From Geobacillus thermocatenulatus (GTDB lineage Bacteria > Bacillota > Bacilli > Bacillales > Anoxybacillaceae): a stretch of DNA of 64,000 nucleotides. Each line of letters starts with the position of its first letter. Positions within the stretch are counted from its first letter, which is position 1. The position numbers and the translations under genes were made by a program. The notes under the pieces are model-generated. The model saw nothing but the letters and a program-made list of their open reading frames with translations. It was not told where the DNA came from and did not search any database. This document shows positions 16,789 through 25,669 of the stretch, piece by piece. The stretch is taken from contig NZ_NEWK01000002.1 of the NCBI RefSeq assembly GCF_002217655.1, positions 683,164 to 747,163 on the forward strand, in the 5' to 3' direction.

Positions 16789-18099
16789 TCACCGAACCGG
16801 CAACAAGCGCAACAGGGCATCAATGCTTTCGGCGCGCGTCATTTTTTCATCGATGTTTTGGCGGCAAAACGCCATCATTTGCGGATAAAATTCGATCGCC
16901 TCATCAATTTCTTGGGACGATCCTCGTTTGTACGCCCCGATTTGAATCAAATCCTCCGAATCGATATAAGTGGACAGAAGGCGGCGGAAACGGTTTGCCG
17001 CTTCGCGGTGCTCTGCGCTGATCACGTGGGGCATGACACGGCTGACGCTTTTGAGCACGTTAATCGCCGGATAATGCCCTTTGTTCGCCAGCTGGCGTTC
17101 CAACACAAAATGGCCATCCAAAATGCCGCGCACCGCATCAGCGATCGGCTCATTCATGTCATCGCCGTCAACAAGCACCGTATAAAACGCGGTGATCGTG
17201 CCGGAAGCGTTCGTTCCAGCCCGTTCAAGCAGCTTTGGCAGGAGGGCGAAGACCGATGGCGTATAGCCTTTCGTCGTCGGCGGCTCACCGACGGCAAGGC
17301 CAATCTCCCGCTGCGCCATCGCGACGCGGGTGACTGAGTCCATCATGAGCATGACATCCGCCCCTTGGTCGCGGAAATATTCGGCGATCGCCGTTGCCGT
17401 ATAGGCGCCTTTGACGCGCATCAGCGCCGGCTGGTCGGACGTGGCGACAACGACAACTGAGCGGGCCAAGCCGTCCGGGCCAAGGTCGCGTTCTAAAAAC
17501 TCGCGCACTTCGCGGCCACGCTCGCCGATTAAGGCGATGACGTTCACATCAGCCGACGTATGGCGGGCGATCATTCCCATGAGCGTGCTTTTGCCGACGC
17601 CCGAGCCGGCAAAAATGCCGACGCGTTGCCCCTTGCCGACGGCAAGCAGGCTGTCGATGACGCGGATGCCGACTTCAAGCGGTTCGACAATCGGCGGCCG
17701 AACGAGCGGATTGGGCGGATCGCGTTCGACCGACACCGGCTTCAGCCCGGGCGGCAACGGACTCCCGTCAAGCGGTTGGCCGAGCGGATCAAGAACCATG
17801 CCAATGAGCGCATCGCCGACGTGCACTTCAAGCGGCCGGCCGGTCGCTTCGACAAGGCAGCCGGGAGCGATATGGGTCGTGGCGGAAAACGGCATAAGCA
17901 AGACGTGCTGTTCATGAAAGCCGACGACTTCAGCAGGAATTTTCCGGCATCCGCTCTGTTCATGGATGTAACAAAGATCGCCAATCGAGCTTTTTGGTCC
18001 TTTCGATTCCATCATCAAGCCGATGACGCGCGACACTTTGCCAAACCGTTTATACAAGTCGACAGCGTCTATTTCATCAAGAAGCGCCTGCCAGTTCAG
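16789..18099 (-). CDS. fliI: Flagellar export ATPase FliI, probable CTG start
   Basis: FliI is the F1-beta-like ATPase that energises substrate unloading for flagellar export. The Walker A GSGVGKST is at about 165-172. ALIGERGREVREFLE and the Walker B MLMMDSVTRVAMA follow. The only ATG/GTG/TTG candidate near the N-terminus is a TTG at 18057, which has no ribosome site and lacks the usual N-terminal helix. The open frame extends upstream to a TGA and encodes NWQALLDEIDAVDLYKRFGKV, like the family. A CTG at 18099 sits 9 bp after AGGAGG. That start gives 436 residues, near the 438 of B. subtilis, and overlaps fliH by 23 bp. The start is inferred; the gene is certain. Confidence 0.95.
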   Translation of the reverse strand: MNWQALLDEIDAVDLYKRFGKVSRVIGLMMESKGPKSSIGDLCYIHEQSGCRKIPAEVVGFHEQHVLLMPFSATTHIAPGCLVEATGRPLEVHVGDALIGMVLDPLGQPLDGSPLPPGLKPVSVERDPPNPLVRPPIVEPLEVGIRVIDSLLAVGKGQRVGIFAGSGVGKSTLMGMIARHTSADVNVIALIGERGREVREFLERDLGPDGLARSVVVVATSDQPALMRVKGAYTATAIAEYFRDQGADVMLMMDSVTRVAMAQREIGLAVGEPPTTKGYTPSVFALLPKLLERAGTNASGTITAFYTVLVDGDDMNEPIADAVRGILDGHFVLERQLANKGHYPAINVLKSVSRVMPHVISAEHREAANRFRRLLSTYIDSEDLIQIGAYKRGSSQEIDEAIEFYPQMMAFCRQNIDEKMTRAESIDALLRLLPVR

Positions 18100-18847
18100 A
18101 AAACGCTCCCTCCTTCAATCGCCGGTAGAGCGCCTCGCGCAGCCGCTCAAGCTGTACATCGACGCCCGCCTCGATGCGCCCAAACGGCGTCTCCACGACA
18201 CAGCCATATTCAGGAAGCGCATCGTCCGGGTAGATGAATAGATCAACGCGATGCGGAAACAGAGATTTCAGCAGCTCTTTTTGTTCTGCCACGATTTCGT
18301 AGCCGTGCGGATGCACATAAACGGCCACTTCCGTTTGCTGGCGCACTTCCTGCAATGCTTGGTGCACGAGCGGCAAAAAAGCGTTTCGATCGCCCTCAAG
18401 CGCGGCGCCGAGAATGCGTTCGGCCGCTTTTAACGCCACCTCCAGCATCGCCTCAGCCGTCGATTCGATGCGAGCGTAAAATTCGGTGTTCGCTCGCTCC
18501 GCCAAGCGGCGGGCTTGCTCGATCAACGCGCGGTGCGCGCTCAAAGCCTCCTCACGCCCAGCCGCATAGCCGTCTTCATACCCGCGGGCGCGCGCTTCCT
18601 CGATGAGGCGCTCTTTCTCACGCTGCCATTCCTCTTTTTCGCGGGCCAACTGCTCGCGCACCGATTCGTAATATTGCTCTGCCTGGCGGCGAAGCTCGGC
18701 TGCTTCTTCCTTGGCGGCGGCGACCGCTTCCATCTCCCGTTGCCGATCGTCGACGGACGATGGAAGATCGGAAGCATGGCGCTGCACGACAATCGTCTTT
18801 TTCCCAGCGCGCGCCGCCAAATTGGGCGCTTTAATGACGTTAGACAA
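18077..18847 (-). CDS. fliH: Flagellar assembly protein FliH
   Basis: FliH is the negative regulator and peripheral stalk of FliI. It has an N-terminal basic part, a long Glu/Arg coiled coil (about 40-125, including EEWQREKERLIEEARARGYEDGY) and the conserved FliH C-terminal domain (ALKAAERILGAALEG onward). The TTG at 18847 sits 9 bp from GGAGGAG. An ATG at 18856 directly abuts that ribosome site and is less likely. Length is 256 residues from the TTG. The start region overlaps the fliG stop by 8 bp and the end overlaps the fliI start. Confidence 0.92.
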   Translation of the reverse strand: MSNVIKAPNLAARAGKKTIVVQRHASDLPSSVDDRQREMEAVAAAKEEAAELRRQAEQYYESVREQLAREKEEWQREKERLIEEARARGYEDGYAAGREEALSAHRALIEQARRLAERANTEFYARIESTAEAMLEVALKAAERILGAALEGDRNAFLPLVHQALQEVRQQTEVAVYVHPHGYEIVAEQKELLKSLFPHRVDLFIYPDDALPEYGCVVETPFGRIEAGVDVQLERLREALYRRLKEGAFSELAGAS

Positions 18848-19859
18848 TAATATCATCTCCTCCCCCGCGCGCGATGACGATTTCTCCGGCCTCTTCGAGA
18901 CGTCGAATCACGGCGACGATGCGCGACTGCGCCTCCTCGACATCACGCAGCCGGACTGGCCCCATATATTCCATTTCTTCTTTGAACGTCTCGGCCATTC
19001 TTGTCGACATGTTGCGGAAAATAATGTTTTTCACTTCGTCGCTCGCTACTTTCAGCGCCAACATGAGATCGTTGTTGTCCACCTCGCGGATGACGCGCTG
19101 AATGGCGCGGTGATCGAGCGTCACGATATCTTCAAAGACAAACATCCGTTTTTTAATTTCCTCGGCCAGTTCCGGGTCTTGAATTTCCAAGGCATCCAAA
19201 ATCGTCCGCTCCGTGCTCCGGTCGACTTGGTTCAGCACTTCCACGACCGCCTCAATTCCGCCGGCTTGCGTGTAATCTTGCACGACGGTCGCGGACAGCC
19301 GCCGCTCCAAAATTTGCTCGACTTCGTTGATAATCTCCGGCGATGTGCTGTCCATCAGCGCGATGCGCCGGGCGACATCCGCCTGCATTTCCTGCGGCAG
19401 CGCCGATAAAATTTGCCCTGCCTGCGCCGGCTCCAAATACGAAAGAATCAGAGCGATCGTTTGTGGATGTTCATTTTGAATGAAGTTTAACAGCTGCATC
19501 GGGTCGGCTTTGCGTGCGAAATCAAACGGCCGCACCATCAGCGCTGATGTCAGGCGGTTGATGATCTGCATCGCCTTATCCGGGCCGAGCGCTTTTTCAA
19601 GCACTTCTTTCGCATAGGCGATGCCGCCTTGGGCAATGTAATCTTGCGCCAGGGCGAGCTGTCGAAACTCTTCAAGCACTTCCTCTTTTTGTTCCGTCGT
19701 CACTTGACGGACGTTGGAAATTTCCAGCGTCAGCTTCTCGATCTCTTCCTCGGATAAATGTTTATAGACAGAGGCCGACACATCCGGGCCGAGGGAAATA
19801 AGCAGGATGGCTGCTTTTTGCCTGCCCGACAGCCCGCCTTTTCGTTCGCGCTTTGCCAT
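18840..19859 (-). CDS. fliG: Flagellar motor switch protein FliG
   Basis: FliG links the MS ring to the C ring and carries the charged helix contacted by the stator. All three armadillo-like domains are visible. The N-terminal domain (KAAILLISLGPDVSASVYKHL) binds FliF. The middle domain carries the EHPQ motif (about 127, NEHPQTIALILSYL). The C-terminal domain has the torque helix with charges in EDIVTLDHRAIQRVIREVDNND. Length is 339 residues. The ATG is preceded by GGGGGAA. It lies between fliF and fliH. Confidence 0.97.
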   Translation of the reverse strand: MAKRERKGGLSGRQKAAILLISLGPDVSASVYKHLSEEEIEKLTLEISNVRQVTTEQKEEVLEEFRQLALAQDYIAQGGIAYAKEVLEKALGPDKAMQIINRLTSALMVRPFDFARKADPMQLLNFIQNEHPQTIALILSYLEPAQAGQILSALPQEMQADVARRIALMDSTSPEIINEVEQILERRLSATVVQDYTQAGGIEAVVEVLNQVDRSTERTILDALEIQDPELAEEIKKRMFVFEDIVTLDHRAIQRVIREVDNNDLMLALKVASDEVKNIIFRNMSTRMAETFKEEMEYMGPVRLRDVEEAQSRIVAVIRRLEEAGEIVIARGGGDDIIV

Positions 19860-19871
19860 ACGCCGTTCCCC

Positions 19872-21455
19872 CTACTCTTCCGATAGCCACGTTTTTAATA
19901 GTTTGGCAAACTCATCCGGCTTTTCTTTCGCCAGCCGCTCAAGCTGTCGACGGCGCAACGCTGCCTCCGTCTCCGGCGGCTCCGGCAAATCCGGCTCCGT
20001 CGAAAGCGGCGGAGTGAACAAGTGTTCTTCTTCTTCCTCGTCTTCACGGCGGCGGCGCAGCCAGAGGAACAACAGCAAAGCAACGAGGAGCAGCGCTCCT
20101 GCACCGGCCGCATACCACCACCACACCGGCCGGTCCGGCGTTGATTCGGTGAATGTCGGCTTGCCGTTGAATTTTTGCACCGAAACGACGATGCGGTTGT
20201 TGATGTCTTGATCCGTGAGCGTTTGCGCCTCGCTTTTGTCAATTGACGTCCGAACGATCGTTCCTAGCAGTTTTTGAATATCATTGACCGTCTCGGGCGG
20301 CAGCGAGTTCGGATCATTAGGGTCAGGCGGCTCGACCATCACTTGGATGCCTAGGTCGCGGATTTTATATGGACTTTCGACGATTTGCTTTTTGATTTTG
20401 TTTACCTCGTTGTTGATCGTCTCTTCGGTTCGTTCATAGTTGCCGTTTGTCGCGCCGTTTGCATTTTGGTAGCCCGGCACTTCGTTCGCGCCTGTTCCAG
20501 CGGCGCCTCCGGGCGGCGCGCCGCTCCCGGAGTACGTCTCCTTAATGCGCTGGACGCTGACGGCAATACCTTGCTTCGTTTTCTCGTCCACTGGAGAAAC
20601 CAAATTTTCTTCTCGTTTCTCCTGCGTAAAGTCGACATCCGCCGTCACGGAAACGACGACTTTATCCTGCCCCATCATCGTGCCGAGCAGTTGCTGCACT
20701 TGGCGTTGAATGTCGCGCTCGATCTGCTTTTTGATTTGTTGCTGCGAGGCGAATGTCGTTCCTGTCGAATTTTCGCCGTCGTTTTTTAAATCGTAATACT
20801 CAAAAAACTGATTCATAATGACGATATTATCTGTAGAGAGATTCGGAACACTTTTGGCGACGAGATGATAGAGCGCTTTGATTTGCTCGTCGCTGAATTG
20901 ATAGCCCGGCTTCGTCTTCAGCACGATCGAAGCCGAGGCTTCCCCTTTCTCATCGGAAACGAATACGCTCGGCTGCGGAAGGTTGATCATGACTTTGGCG
21001 TCCTCGACGCCGTCGATCGTCTTGATCAAGTTGGCGAGCTCCGTTTGCATCGCCTTCAGCTTTACCATATTGAACTCGTTGTCCGTCATGCCGAAGCTCG
21101 CGTTTTGGCCGAAAAATGAATAGTCAATGACTCCACTGTTCGGGATGCCTTCAGCAGCGAGCTCGACTTTCAGCGCGTCCACTTGCTCTTTCGGCACTTT
21201 AATCGTCGTCCCGCCGTCCGCCACTTCGGCCGGAACGCCGCGCTGGTCAAGCGTTGCTTTAATTTGCCCCGCTTCTTGCGGCGACAAATTGCTGTAGAGG
21301 GGCACCATTTCCGTCCTTGTGGCGAAAAAGACGCCGACGCCAACAGCCAGAAGCACGGCCGCTGCCGCAGCGAGCACGAGCCATTTCTGTTTTTTTGTCC
21401 GTTCCTGCCAAAACGCGCGAGCGCGGCTCCACCACTCTTTCCATTTCCTTCTCAT
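19872..21455 (-). CDS. fliF: Flagellar MS-ring protein FliF
   Basis: FliF forms the membrane MS ring that is the foundation of the flagellum. An N-terminal membrane helix lies at about 25-46. The periplasmic YscJ/FliF domains carry MVPLYSNLSPQEAGQIKATL and a Gly-rich loop (about residues 310-330). A second membrane helix is at about 440-460. The acidic cytoplasmic tail ends in the FliG-binding FAKLLKTWLSEE. The ATG at 21455 (MRRKWKEWW) is chosen because GGGGG lies 6 bp upstream; an ATG seven codons earlier lacks a ribosome site. Length is 527 residues. Confidence 0.96.
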   Translation of the reverse strand: MRRKWKEWWSRARAFWQERTKKQKWLVLAAAAAVLLAVGVGVFFATRTEMVPLYSNLSPQEAGQIKATLDQRGVPAEVADGGTTIKVPKEQVDALKVELAAEGIPNSGVIDYSFFGQNASFGMTDNEFNMVKLKAMQTELANLIKTIDGVEDAKVMINLPQPSVFVSDEKGEASASIVLKTKPGYQFSDEQIKALYHLVAKSVPNLSTDNIVIMNQFFEYYDLKNDGENSTGTTFASQQQIKKQIERDIQRQVQQLLGTMMGQDKVVVSVTADVDFTQEKREENLVSPVDEKTKQGIAVSVQRIKETYSGSGAPPGGAAGTGANEVPGYQNANGATNGNYERTEETINNEVNKIKKQIVESPYKIRDLGIQVMVEPPDPNDPNSLPPETVNDIQKLLGTIVRTSIDKSEAQTLTDQDINNRIVVSVQKFNGKPTFTESTPDRPVWWWYAAGAGALLLVALLLFLWLRRRREDEEEEEHLFTPPLSTEPDLPEPPETEAALRRRQLERLAKEKPDEFAKLLKTWLSEE

Positions 21456-21481
21456 ACAATTCCCCCGATGATCCAATACCT

Positions 21482-21506
21482 GCCGCCATAGCGCAACAAT
21501 GGCGGC
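21482..21506 (-). other. Hairpin between fliE and fliF
   Basis: A perfect 8-bp inverted repeat (GCCGCCAT with ATGGCGGC, arms 21482-21489 and 21499-21506) with a 9-nt loop lies in the 81-bp fliE-fliF gap. There is no U-run, so it is unlikely to be a full terminator. It may limit read-through, pause transcription or mark a processing site in the long operon. Function is inferred only. Confidence 0.55.
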
Positions 21507-21536
21507 GGCTTTCGTATGTATTGCGATTCATGGCTG

Positions 21537-21833
21537 CTACAATGGCATGCGCATCATTTCTTGATACGCCTCGATCGCTTTGTTGCGGATCTCCAGCGTC
21601 AGCTGCAACGTGATGCTCGCTTTTTGCGCGGCGATCATCACATCATGCAACTGAACGTTCTCCCCGCGAACGAGCTTTTCCGTCAGCGCATCGGCTTGAA
21701 TTTGCGCTTCGTTCACGCGGTTGAGCGCCTCTTTGAACAATGCGGCGAATTGCTTTTGCGCCTCAGCCGGCTTCGCTGGGGGCGAAACGGCGGAAGACAT
21801 CGTCAGCCCAATGCGGCTTGCTCCATCAATCAT
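21537..21833 (-). CDS. fliE: Flagellar MS-ring/rod junction protein FliE
   Basis: FliE is the small adaptor between the FliF ring and the proximal rod and one of the first exported substrates. The 98-residue protein has a flexible N-terminus, then two helices with the family pattern FAALFKEALNRVNEAQIQAD and the C-terminal LHDVMIAAQKASITLQLTLEIRNKAIEAYQEMMRM. The ATG is preceded by GAGGGGG. It lies between flgC and fliF. Confidence 0.95.
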   Translation of the reverse strand: MIDGASRIGLTMSSAVSPPAKPAEAQKQFAALFKEALNRVNEAQIQADALTEKLVRGENVQLHDVMIAAQKASITLQLTLEIRNKAIEAYQEMMRMPL

Positions 21834-21852
21834 CGTTTATCCCCCTCGCATG

Positions 21853-22305
21853 CTATTTCCCGATCTCGAGCGCCTTCATGAGCATTCCTTTTGAAGCATT
21901 CAACACTGTAACGTTCGCCTCATACGAACGCGTCGCCCCGATCAAGTCCACCATTTCTTTCAGCGGGTCGACGTTTGGCAGACGCACATAGCCGTCGGCG
22001 CCCGCATCCGGGTGATTCGGGTCGTAGACGAGTTTAAACGGCGCCGGATCATCGACAATTTCGCGCACCCGCACTCCGCCGTCCACCGCGTCGGCACGGC
22101 CGAGCGCAGCCTGCAAATAGCCGGAAAACGACCCGCTGCGCGGTTCGATGATGACCATTTTGCGTCGGTACGGCTCCCATTCGCCGTTGACAAGGCGGGC
22201 GCGCGTCGTATCGACGTTAGCCATGTTAGAGGCAATCACATCCATGCGCAACCGTTGGGCGGTCAACGCCGAAGCCGAAATGTTTAGACTTTGAAACAAA
22301 GACAC
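21853..22305 (-). CDS. flgC: Flagellar proximal rod protein FlgC
   Basis: FlgC is one of the proximal rod subunits. The N-terminal rod signature (ALTAQRLRMDVIASNMANVDTTRA) is at about 13-36 and the C-terminal ETL-type coil contains EMVDLIGATRSYEANVTVLNASK. The start is a GTG (VSLFQSLNISASALT) about 9 bp after GGAGGG. Length is 150 residues. It begins 3 bp after flgB and precedes fliE. Confidence 0.95.
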   Translation of the reverse strand: MSLFQSLNISASALTAQRLRMDVIASNMANVDTTRARLVNGEWEPYRRKMVIIEPRSGSFSGYLQAALGRADAVDGGVRVREIVDDPAPFKLVYDPNHPDAGADGYVRLPNVDPLKEMVDLIGATRSYEANVTVLNASKGMLMKALEIGK

Positions 22306-22308
22306 CCG

Positions 22309-22698
22309 TTACTTCCCTCCTTTTATCACGGTTTTCAACGTGGTAAATTTGCCGTTGAGCCGCTCGATTAAAGCATTGTAATAAATTTGGTTTTCTGCTA
22401 GTTTTGACATTTCTTGATCGATATCGACACTGTTTCCATTATGATTGTAACTCACCGTCGTGTCCGTCGTCACGATGATTTTTCCATTTTGTTCGTTTGG
22501 AAACGAAAAATGCTTCGGATTCGTCCGTTTAGCCTCAAGCCGAAACGCCCGTTCCAATTCAGCCTGAAAGCGCACATCTTTCGCCTTATAGCCCGGGGTA
22601 TCGGCGTTGGCGATGTTGTCGGCGATCGCCTGTTGGCGAAGCGCAGCATAGCGAAGCCCTTGTTCAAGCCAACCGATCGTCGCTGAAAAGAGCGCCAA
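22309..22698 (-). CDS. flgB: Flagellar proximal rod protein FlgB
   Basis: FlgB is the first structural gene of the fla/che operon and a proximal rod subunit. A TTG at 22698 is chosen. It lies 6 bp after AGAGGGG and gives LALFSATIGWLEQGLRYAAL, matching the family N-terminus, and 129 residues. An ATG at 22731 would add 11 residues but sits upstream of the ribosome site. The rod motif ALRQQAIADNIANADTPGYKAKDV is near residue 20. The C-terminal part contains NGNSVDIDQEMSKLAENQIYYNALI. Confidence 0.93.
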   Translation of the reverse strand: MALFSATIGWLEQGLRYAALRQQAIADNIANADTPGYKAKDVRFQAELERAFRLEAKRTNPKHFSFPNEQNGKIIVTTDTTVSYNHNGNSVDIDQEMSKLAENQIYYNALIERLNGKFTTLKTVIKGGK

Positions 22699-22717
22699 TG
22701 GAATCCCCTCTTTTCTC

Positions 22718-22801
22718 CTATTTTTCGACAATTTCTGCTAGTTTTCATTTTACGGGAAAGAAAACCTAATGTATAGACGGAACTTGGTACTATTTTTCGA
22801 C
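22718..22801 (-). repeat. 12-bp direct repeats in the fla/che operon leader
   Basis: GTCGAAAAATAG on the minus strand occurs at 22790-22801 and at 22718-22729, 72 bp apart, between the codY terminator and flgB. No canonical sigma-A promoter is obvious here. A TATACA lies at 22771-22776, and AAAA-N15-GTCTATAC is a poor match to the sigma-D pattern TAAA-N15-GCCGATAT. The repeats could be protein-binding sites; this is unproven. Confidence 0.45.
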
Positions 22802-22845
22802 GATGCCATGACAGAAAAACGATGCCAAAGATGTTTGTCAACAAC

Positions 22846-22877
22846 AAAAAACCCGCCGGGCCAAAATCCCCAGCGGG
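22846..22877 (-). terminator. Rho-independent terminator after codY
   Basis: A 9-bp stem (arms 22852-22860 and 22869-22877, one G-U pair), an 8-nt loop and a run of six T on the transcript strand lie 18 bp after the codY stop. It separates the xerC-codY operon from the flagellar operon. Confidence 0.9.
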
Positions 22878-22895
22878 CTTAGGCGGCTACGCCGT

Positions 22896-23675
22896 TCAGC
22901 TTGATTTCAATTTTTCAAGTTCGCTTAAAAACTTGTCATTCAATACTTTAATGTACGTTCCTTTCATGCCGAGCGAGCGCGATTCGATCACGCCGGCGCT
23001 TTCCAGTTTGCGCAGAGCATTGACAATGACCGAGCGGGCGATGCCGACGCGGTCGGCGATTTTGCTCGCGACAAGCAGCCCTTCCGTTCCGTCAAGCTCC
23101 TCAAAAATGTGTTCGATCGCCTCAAGCTCGCTGTAAGAAAGGGAGCTGATCGCCATTTGCACGACCGCCTTGCTGCGCGCTTCCTCTTCAATTTCTTCCG
23201 CCTTTTCACGCAAAATTTCCATGCCGACGACCGTGGCACCGTATTCAGCCAAAATAAGATCGTCATTGTCAAACTCGCGGTCAAGGCGCGACAAAATGAG
23301 CGTGCCGAGCCGCTCGCCTCCGCCGTTGATCGGGACAATCGTCGTCAAACCAGTTTTGAACAAGTCACGATTTTCCACTGGAAACGCCGTATATTCGCTA
23401 TTAATATCAATATTAGGAGACGTTTCCGTAATGTTGAACAAGTTTTTCGTGTATTCTTCCGGAAACTGGCGCTCCTCCAGCATCCGCTTCATCCGTTCGT
23501 TTTCAATCGATTGTTTAATGGCAAATCCAAGCAGTTTGCCGCGGCGGCTGACGACAAACACATTGGCTTCAATCACTTCGCAAAGCGTTTCTGCCATTTC
23601 TTTAAAATTGACCGGCCGCCCGGCCGCCTTTTGCAACATGGCGTTGATTTTCCGCGTTTTCTCCAGCAAGTTCAT
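22896..23675 (-). CDS. codY: GTP- and branched-chain amino acid-sensing global repressor CodY
   Basis: CodY represses nutrient-acquisition, motility and stationary-phase genes when GTP and branched-chain amino acids are high. An N-terminal GAF domain (about 1-155, including [25 protein letters not shown]) binds Ile/Val. The C-terminal winged helix-turn-helix contains [20 protein letters not shown], at about residues 200-219. The ATG at 23675 is chosen, as it lies 9 bp after GAGGAG and gives the standard 259 residues. An ATG three codons earlier abuts the ribosome site. It is last in the xerC-hslVU operon and ends in a strong terminator just before the fla/che operon that it is known to repress in B. 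subtilis. Confidence 0.97.
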   Translation of the reverse strand: MNLLEKTRKINAMLQKAAGRPVNFKEMAETLCEVIEANVFVVSRRGKLLGFAIKQSIENERMKRMLEERQFPEEYTKNLFNITETSPNIDINSEYTAFPVENRDLFKTGLTTIVPINGGGERLGTLILSRLDREFDNDDLILAEYGATVVGMEILREKAEEIEEEARSKAVVQMAISSLSYSELEAIEHIFEELDGTEGLLVASKIADRVGIARSVIVNALRKLESAGVIESRSLGMKGTYIKVLNDKFLSELEKLKSS

Positions 23676-23691
23676 GGATTTCATCTCCTCC

Positions 23692-25089
23692 TCATAAAAT
23701 AAACTCGCTTAAATCTTTGTTTTTGACGATGCTGCCGAGTTTTTGCTCGACATATTGCGGTGTGATGACGACCTTGTCGATTCCGATGTCCGGCGCCTCA
23801 AACAGCAAGTCTTCCAGCAGTTTTTCCAAAATCGTGTGCAACCGGCGCGCACCGATGTTGTCGGTCGTCTGGTTTACTTCAAACGCCACCTCGGCAATCT
23901 TACGAATAGCATCGTCAGAAAATTCAAGACTTATACCTTCTGTTGCCAAAAGAGCTTGATATTGTTTAATGAGCGCGTTATTCGGCTCGACTAATATTCT
24001 TACGAAATCGTCGACCGAAAGTTTCGCCAGCTCGACGCGAATCGGGAAACGGCCTTGCAGCTCAGGGATCAAATCCGAGGGCTTCGCCATATGAAACGCG
24101 CCGGCGGCGATGAATAAAATATGGTCTGTTTTCACCGGTCCGTACTTCGTCATGACGGTCGACCCTTCGACAATTGGCAAAATGTCGCGCTGCACCCCTT
24201 CGCGCGAGACGTCGGCCGAGCCGGACACCGCTCCGCTGCGGGCGATTTTGTCGATTTCATCGATAAAAATGATGCCGGACTGCTCAGCCAGGCGGACAGC
24301 CTCTTGCGTCACTTCATCCATGTCGATCAGCTTTTGCGCTTCCTCGTTGATGAGCACTTTGCGCGCTTCACTCACTTTGAGACGCCGCTTTTTGCGCCGC
24401 TTCGGCATGAGGCTGCTCAAGGCGTCCTGCATGTTCATCCCCATCTGCTCAATGCCTGCCCCTTGCAAAAAGTCAAAGAACATTGGCGGCTGCTCCTCAA
24501 TTTCAATCGTGACCATCTCGTTTTCCAACTGCCCGTTTGCCAGCTGCCAGGCGACTTGACGCCGCTTTTGCTCGACTTGTTCATCCTCATGGCTGTAGCT
24601 GTTGTCCGTTTGGACTCCTTGGCCGCCAAACAGCAGCTCGAGCGGGTTTTTGATCGTTTGCTTTTGTTTGCCTGGAACGAGCAGTTCAACAAGCCGCTTG
24701 TTCGCCTGCTGTTCAGCTCGGTCTTTCACTTCGTTCATTTTTCGTTCTTTCACGATCCGAACTGACGTTTCCACCAAATCGCGCACCATCGATTCGACGT
24801 CGCGCCCGACATAACCGACTTCGGTGAATTTCGTCGCTTCGACTTTGATGAACGGGGCGCCGACGAGTTTGGCGAGCCGGCGGGCGATCTCCGTCTTCCC
24901 GACCCCGGTCGGGCCGATCATTAAAATGTTTTTCGGCATCACTTCATCGCGCAATTTTTCATCGAGCAAACTGCGGCGGTACCGGTTGCGAAGCGCGATC
25001 GCCACCGCCTTTTTTGCCTCTTTCTGCCCGACGATGAACTGATCGAGCTTTTCGACAATCTGCCGTGGAGTCAACGTTTCCGCCATCAT
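23692..25089 (-). CDS. hslU: HslU (ClpY, CodX) AAA+ unfoldase of the HslVU protease
   Basis: HslU hexamers unfold substrates and feed them to HslV. It has [17 protein letters not shown] at the N-terminus, Walker [10 protein letters not shown] (about 60), an intermediate I-domain (about 110-240), Walker [12 protein letters not shown] and a sensor-2 region ([16 protein letters not shown]). The C-terminal tail (KDLSEFIL) is the activator tail that docks into HslV. The start MMAETLTP (25089 or 25086) follows AAGGAGGAGG. A longer frame overlapping hslV is not supported. Length is about 465 residues. Confidence 0.97.
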   Translation of the reverse strand: MMAETLTPRQIVEKLDQFIVGQKEAKKAVAIALRNRYRRSLLDEKLRDEVMPKNILMIGPTGVGKTEIARRLAKLVGAPFIKVEATKFTEVGYVGRDVESMVRDLVETSVRIVKERKMNEVKDRAEQQANKRLVELLVPGKQKQTIKNPLELLFGGQGVQTDNSYSHEDEQVEQKRRQVAWQLANGQLENEMVTIEIEEQPPMFFDFLQGAGIEQMGMNMQDALSSLMPKRRKKRRLKVSEARKVLINEEAQKLIDMDEVTQEAVRLAEQSGIIFIDEIDKIARSGAVSGSADVSREGVQRDILPIVEGSTVMTKYGPVKTDHILFIAAGAFHMAKPSDLIPELQGRFPIRVELAKLSVDDFVRILVEPNNALIKQYQALLATEGISLEFSDDAIRKIAEVAFEVNQTTDNIGARRLHTILEKLLEDLLFEAPDIGIDKVVITPQYVEQKLGSIVKNKDLSEFIL

Positions 25090-25103
25090 CGGCCTCCTCC
25101 TTT

Positions 25104-25646
25104 TTACAGCTCTTCGACAATAATATGGCTGTTCGTATAAACGCAAATGTCAGCGGCGATCTCCAGCGCCGCCTTGGCAATCTCTTTCGCCGTCATCGAG
25201 CCGCCGGCGTACTTCTTCAATGCACGCCCAGCCGCCAATGCATACTGACCGCCCGAGCCGATGGCAAGCATGCCATCATCCGGCTCAATCACTTCGCCCG
25301 TGCCGGAGACAAGCAACAAATGCTGTTGGTCCATCACGATGAGCATCGCCTCGAGGCGGCGCAATACTTTATCGCTCCGCCACTCTTTCGCCAGCTCAAC
25401 CGCCGCGCGCGGCAAGTTGCCATTCCATTGTTCGAGCTTGCCTTCAAACATTTCAAACAGCGTAAACGCGTCAGCGACGGAGCCGGCAAAGCCGGCTAGC
25501 ACTTTGCCTTGAAACAGCCGCCGCACTTTTTTTGCTGTATGCTTCATGACGACCGCATTGCCGAACGTCACTTGGCCGTCTCCAGCCATGGCGGATGCGC
25601 CGTTATGGCGGATGGCAAAAATTGTCGTCGCATGAAAGGCTCCCAT
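25104..25646 (-). CDS. hslV: HslV (ClpQ, CodW) peptidase of the HslVU protease
   Basis: HslV is the proteasome-like peptidase chamber of HslVU. The start ATG at 25646 follows AAGGAGG by 7 bp (a second ATG lies just before) and gives [16 protein letters not shown] and 180 residues. Thr7 aligns with the catalytic Thr1 of E. coli HslV. Conserved [26 protein letters not shown] and [16 protein letters not shown] follow. B. subtilis CodW begins MSSFHATT and is reported to use an N-terminal Ser; that Ser is Gly-Ala here. The gene sits between xerC and hslU. Confidence 0.96.
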   Translation of the reverse strand: MGAFHATTIFAIRHNGASAMAGDGQVTFGNAVVMKHTAKKVRRLFQGKVLAGFAGSVADAFTLFEMFEGKLEQWNGNLPRAAVELAKEWRSDKVLRRLEAMLIVMDQQHLLLVSGTGEVIEPDDGMLAIGSGGQYALAAGRALKKYAGGSMTAKEIAKAALEIAADICVYTNSHIIVEEL

Positions 25647-25669
25647 CATTTCTCCTCCTTGCCTGCGGG

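Noticed and set aside
22822-23136. Plus-strand frame over the codY terminator and codY 3' end
   Set aside because: It runs through the terminator hairpin and is antisense to codY without coding features.
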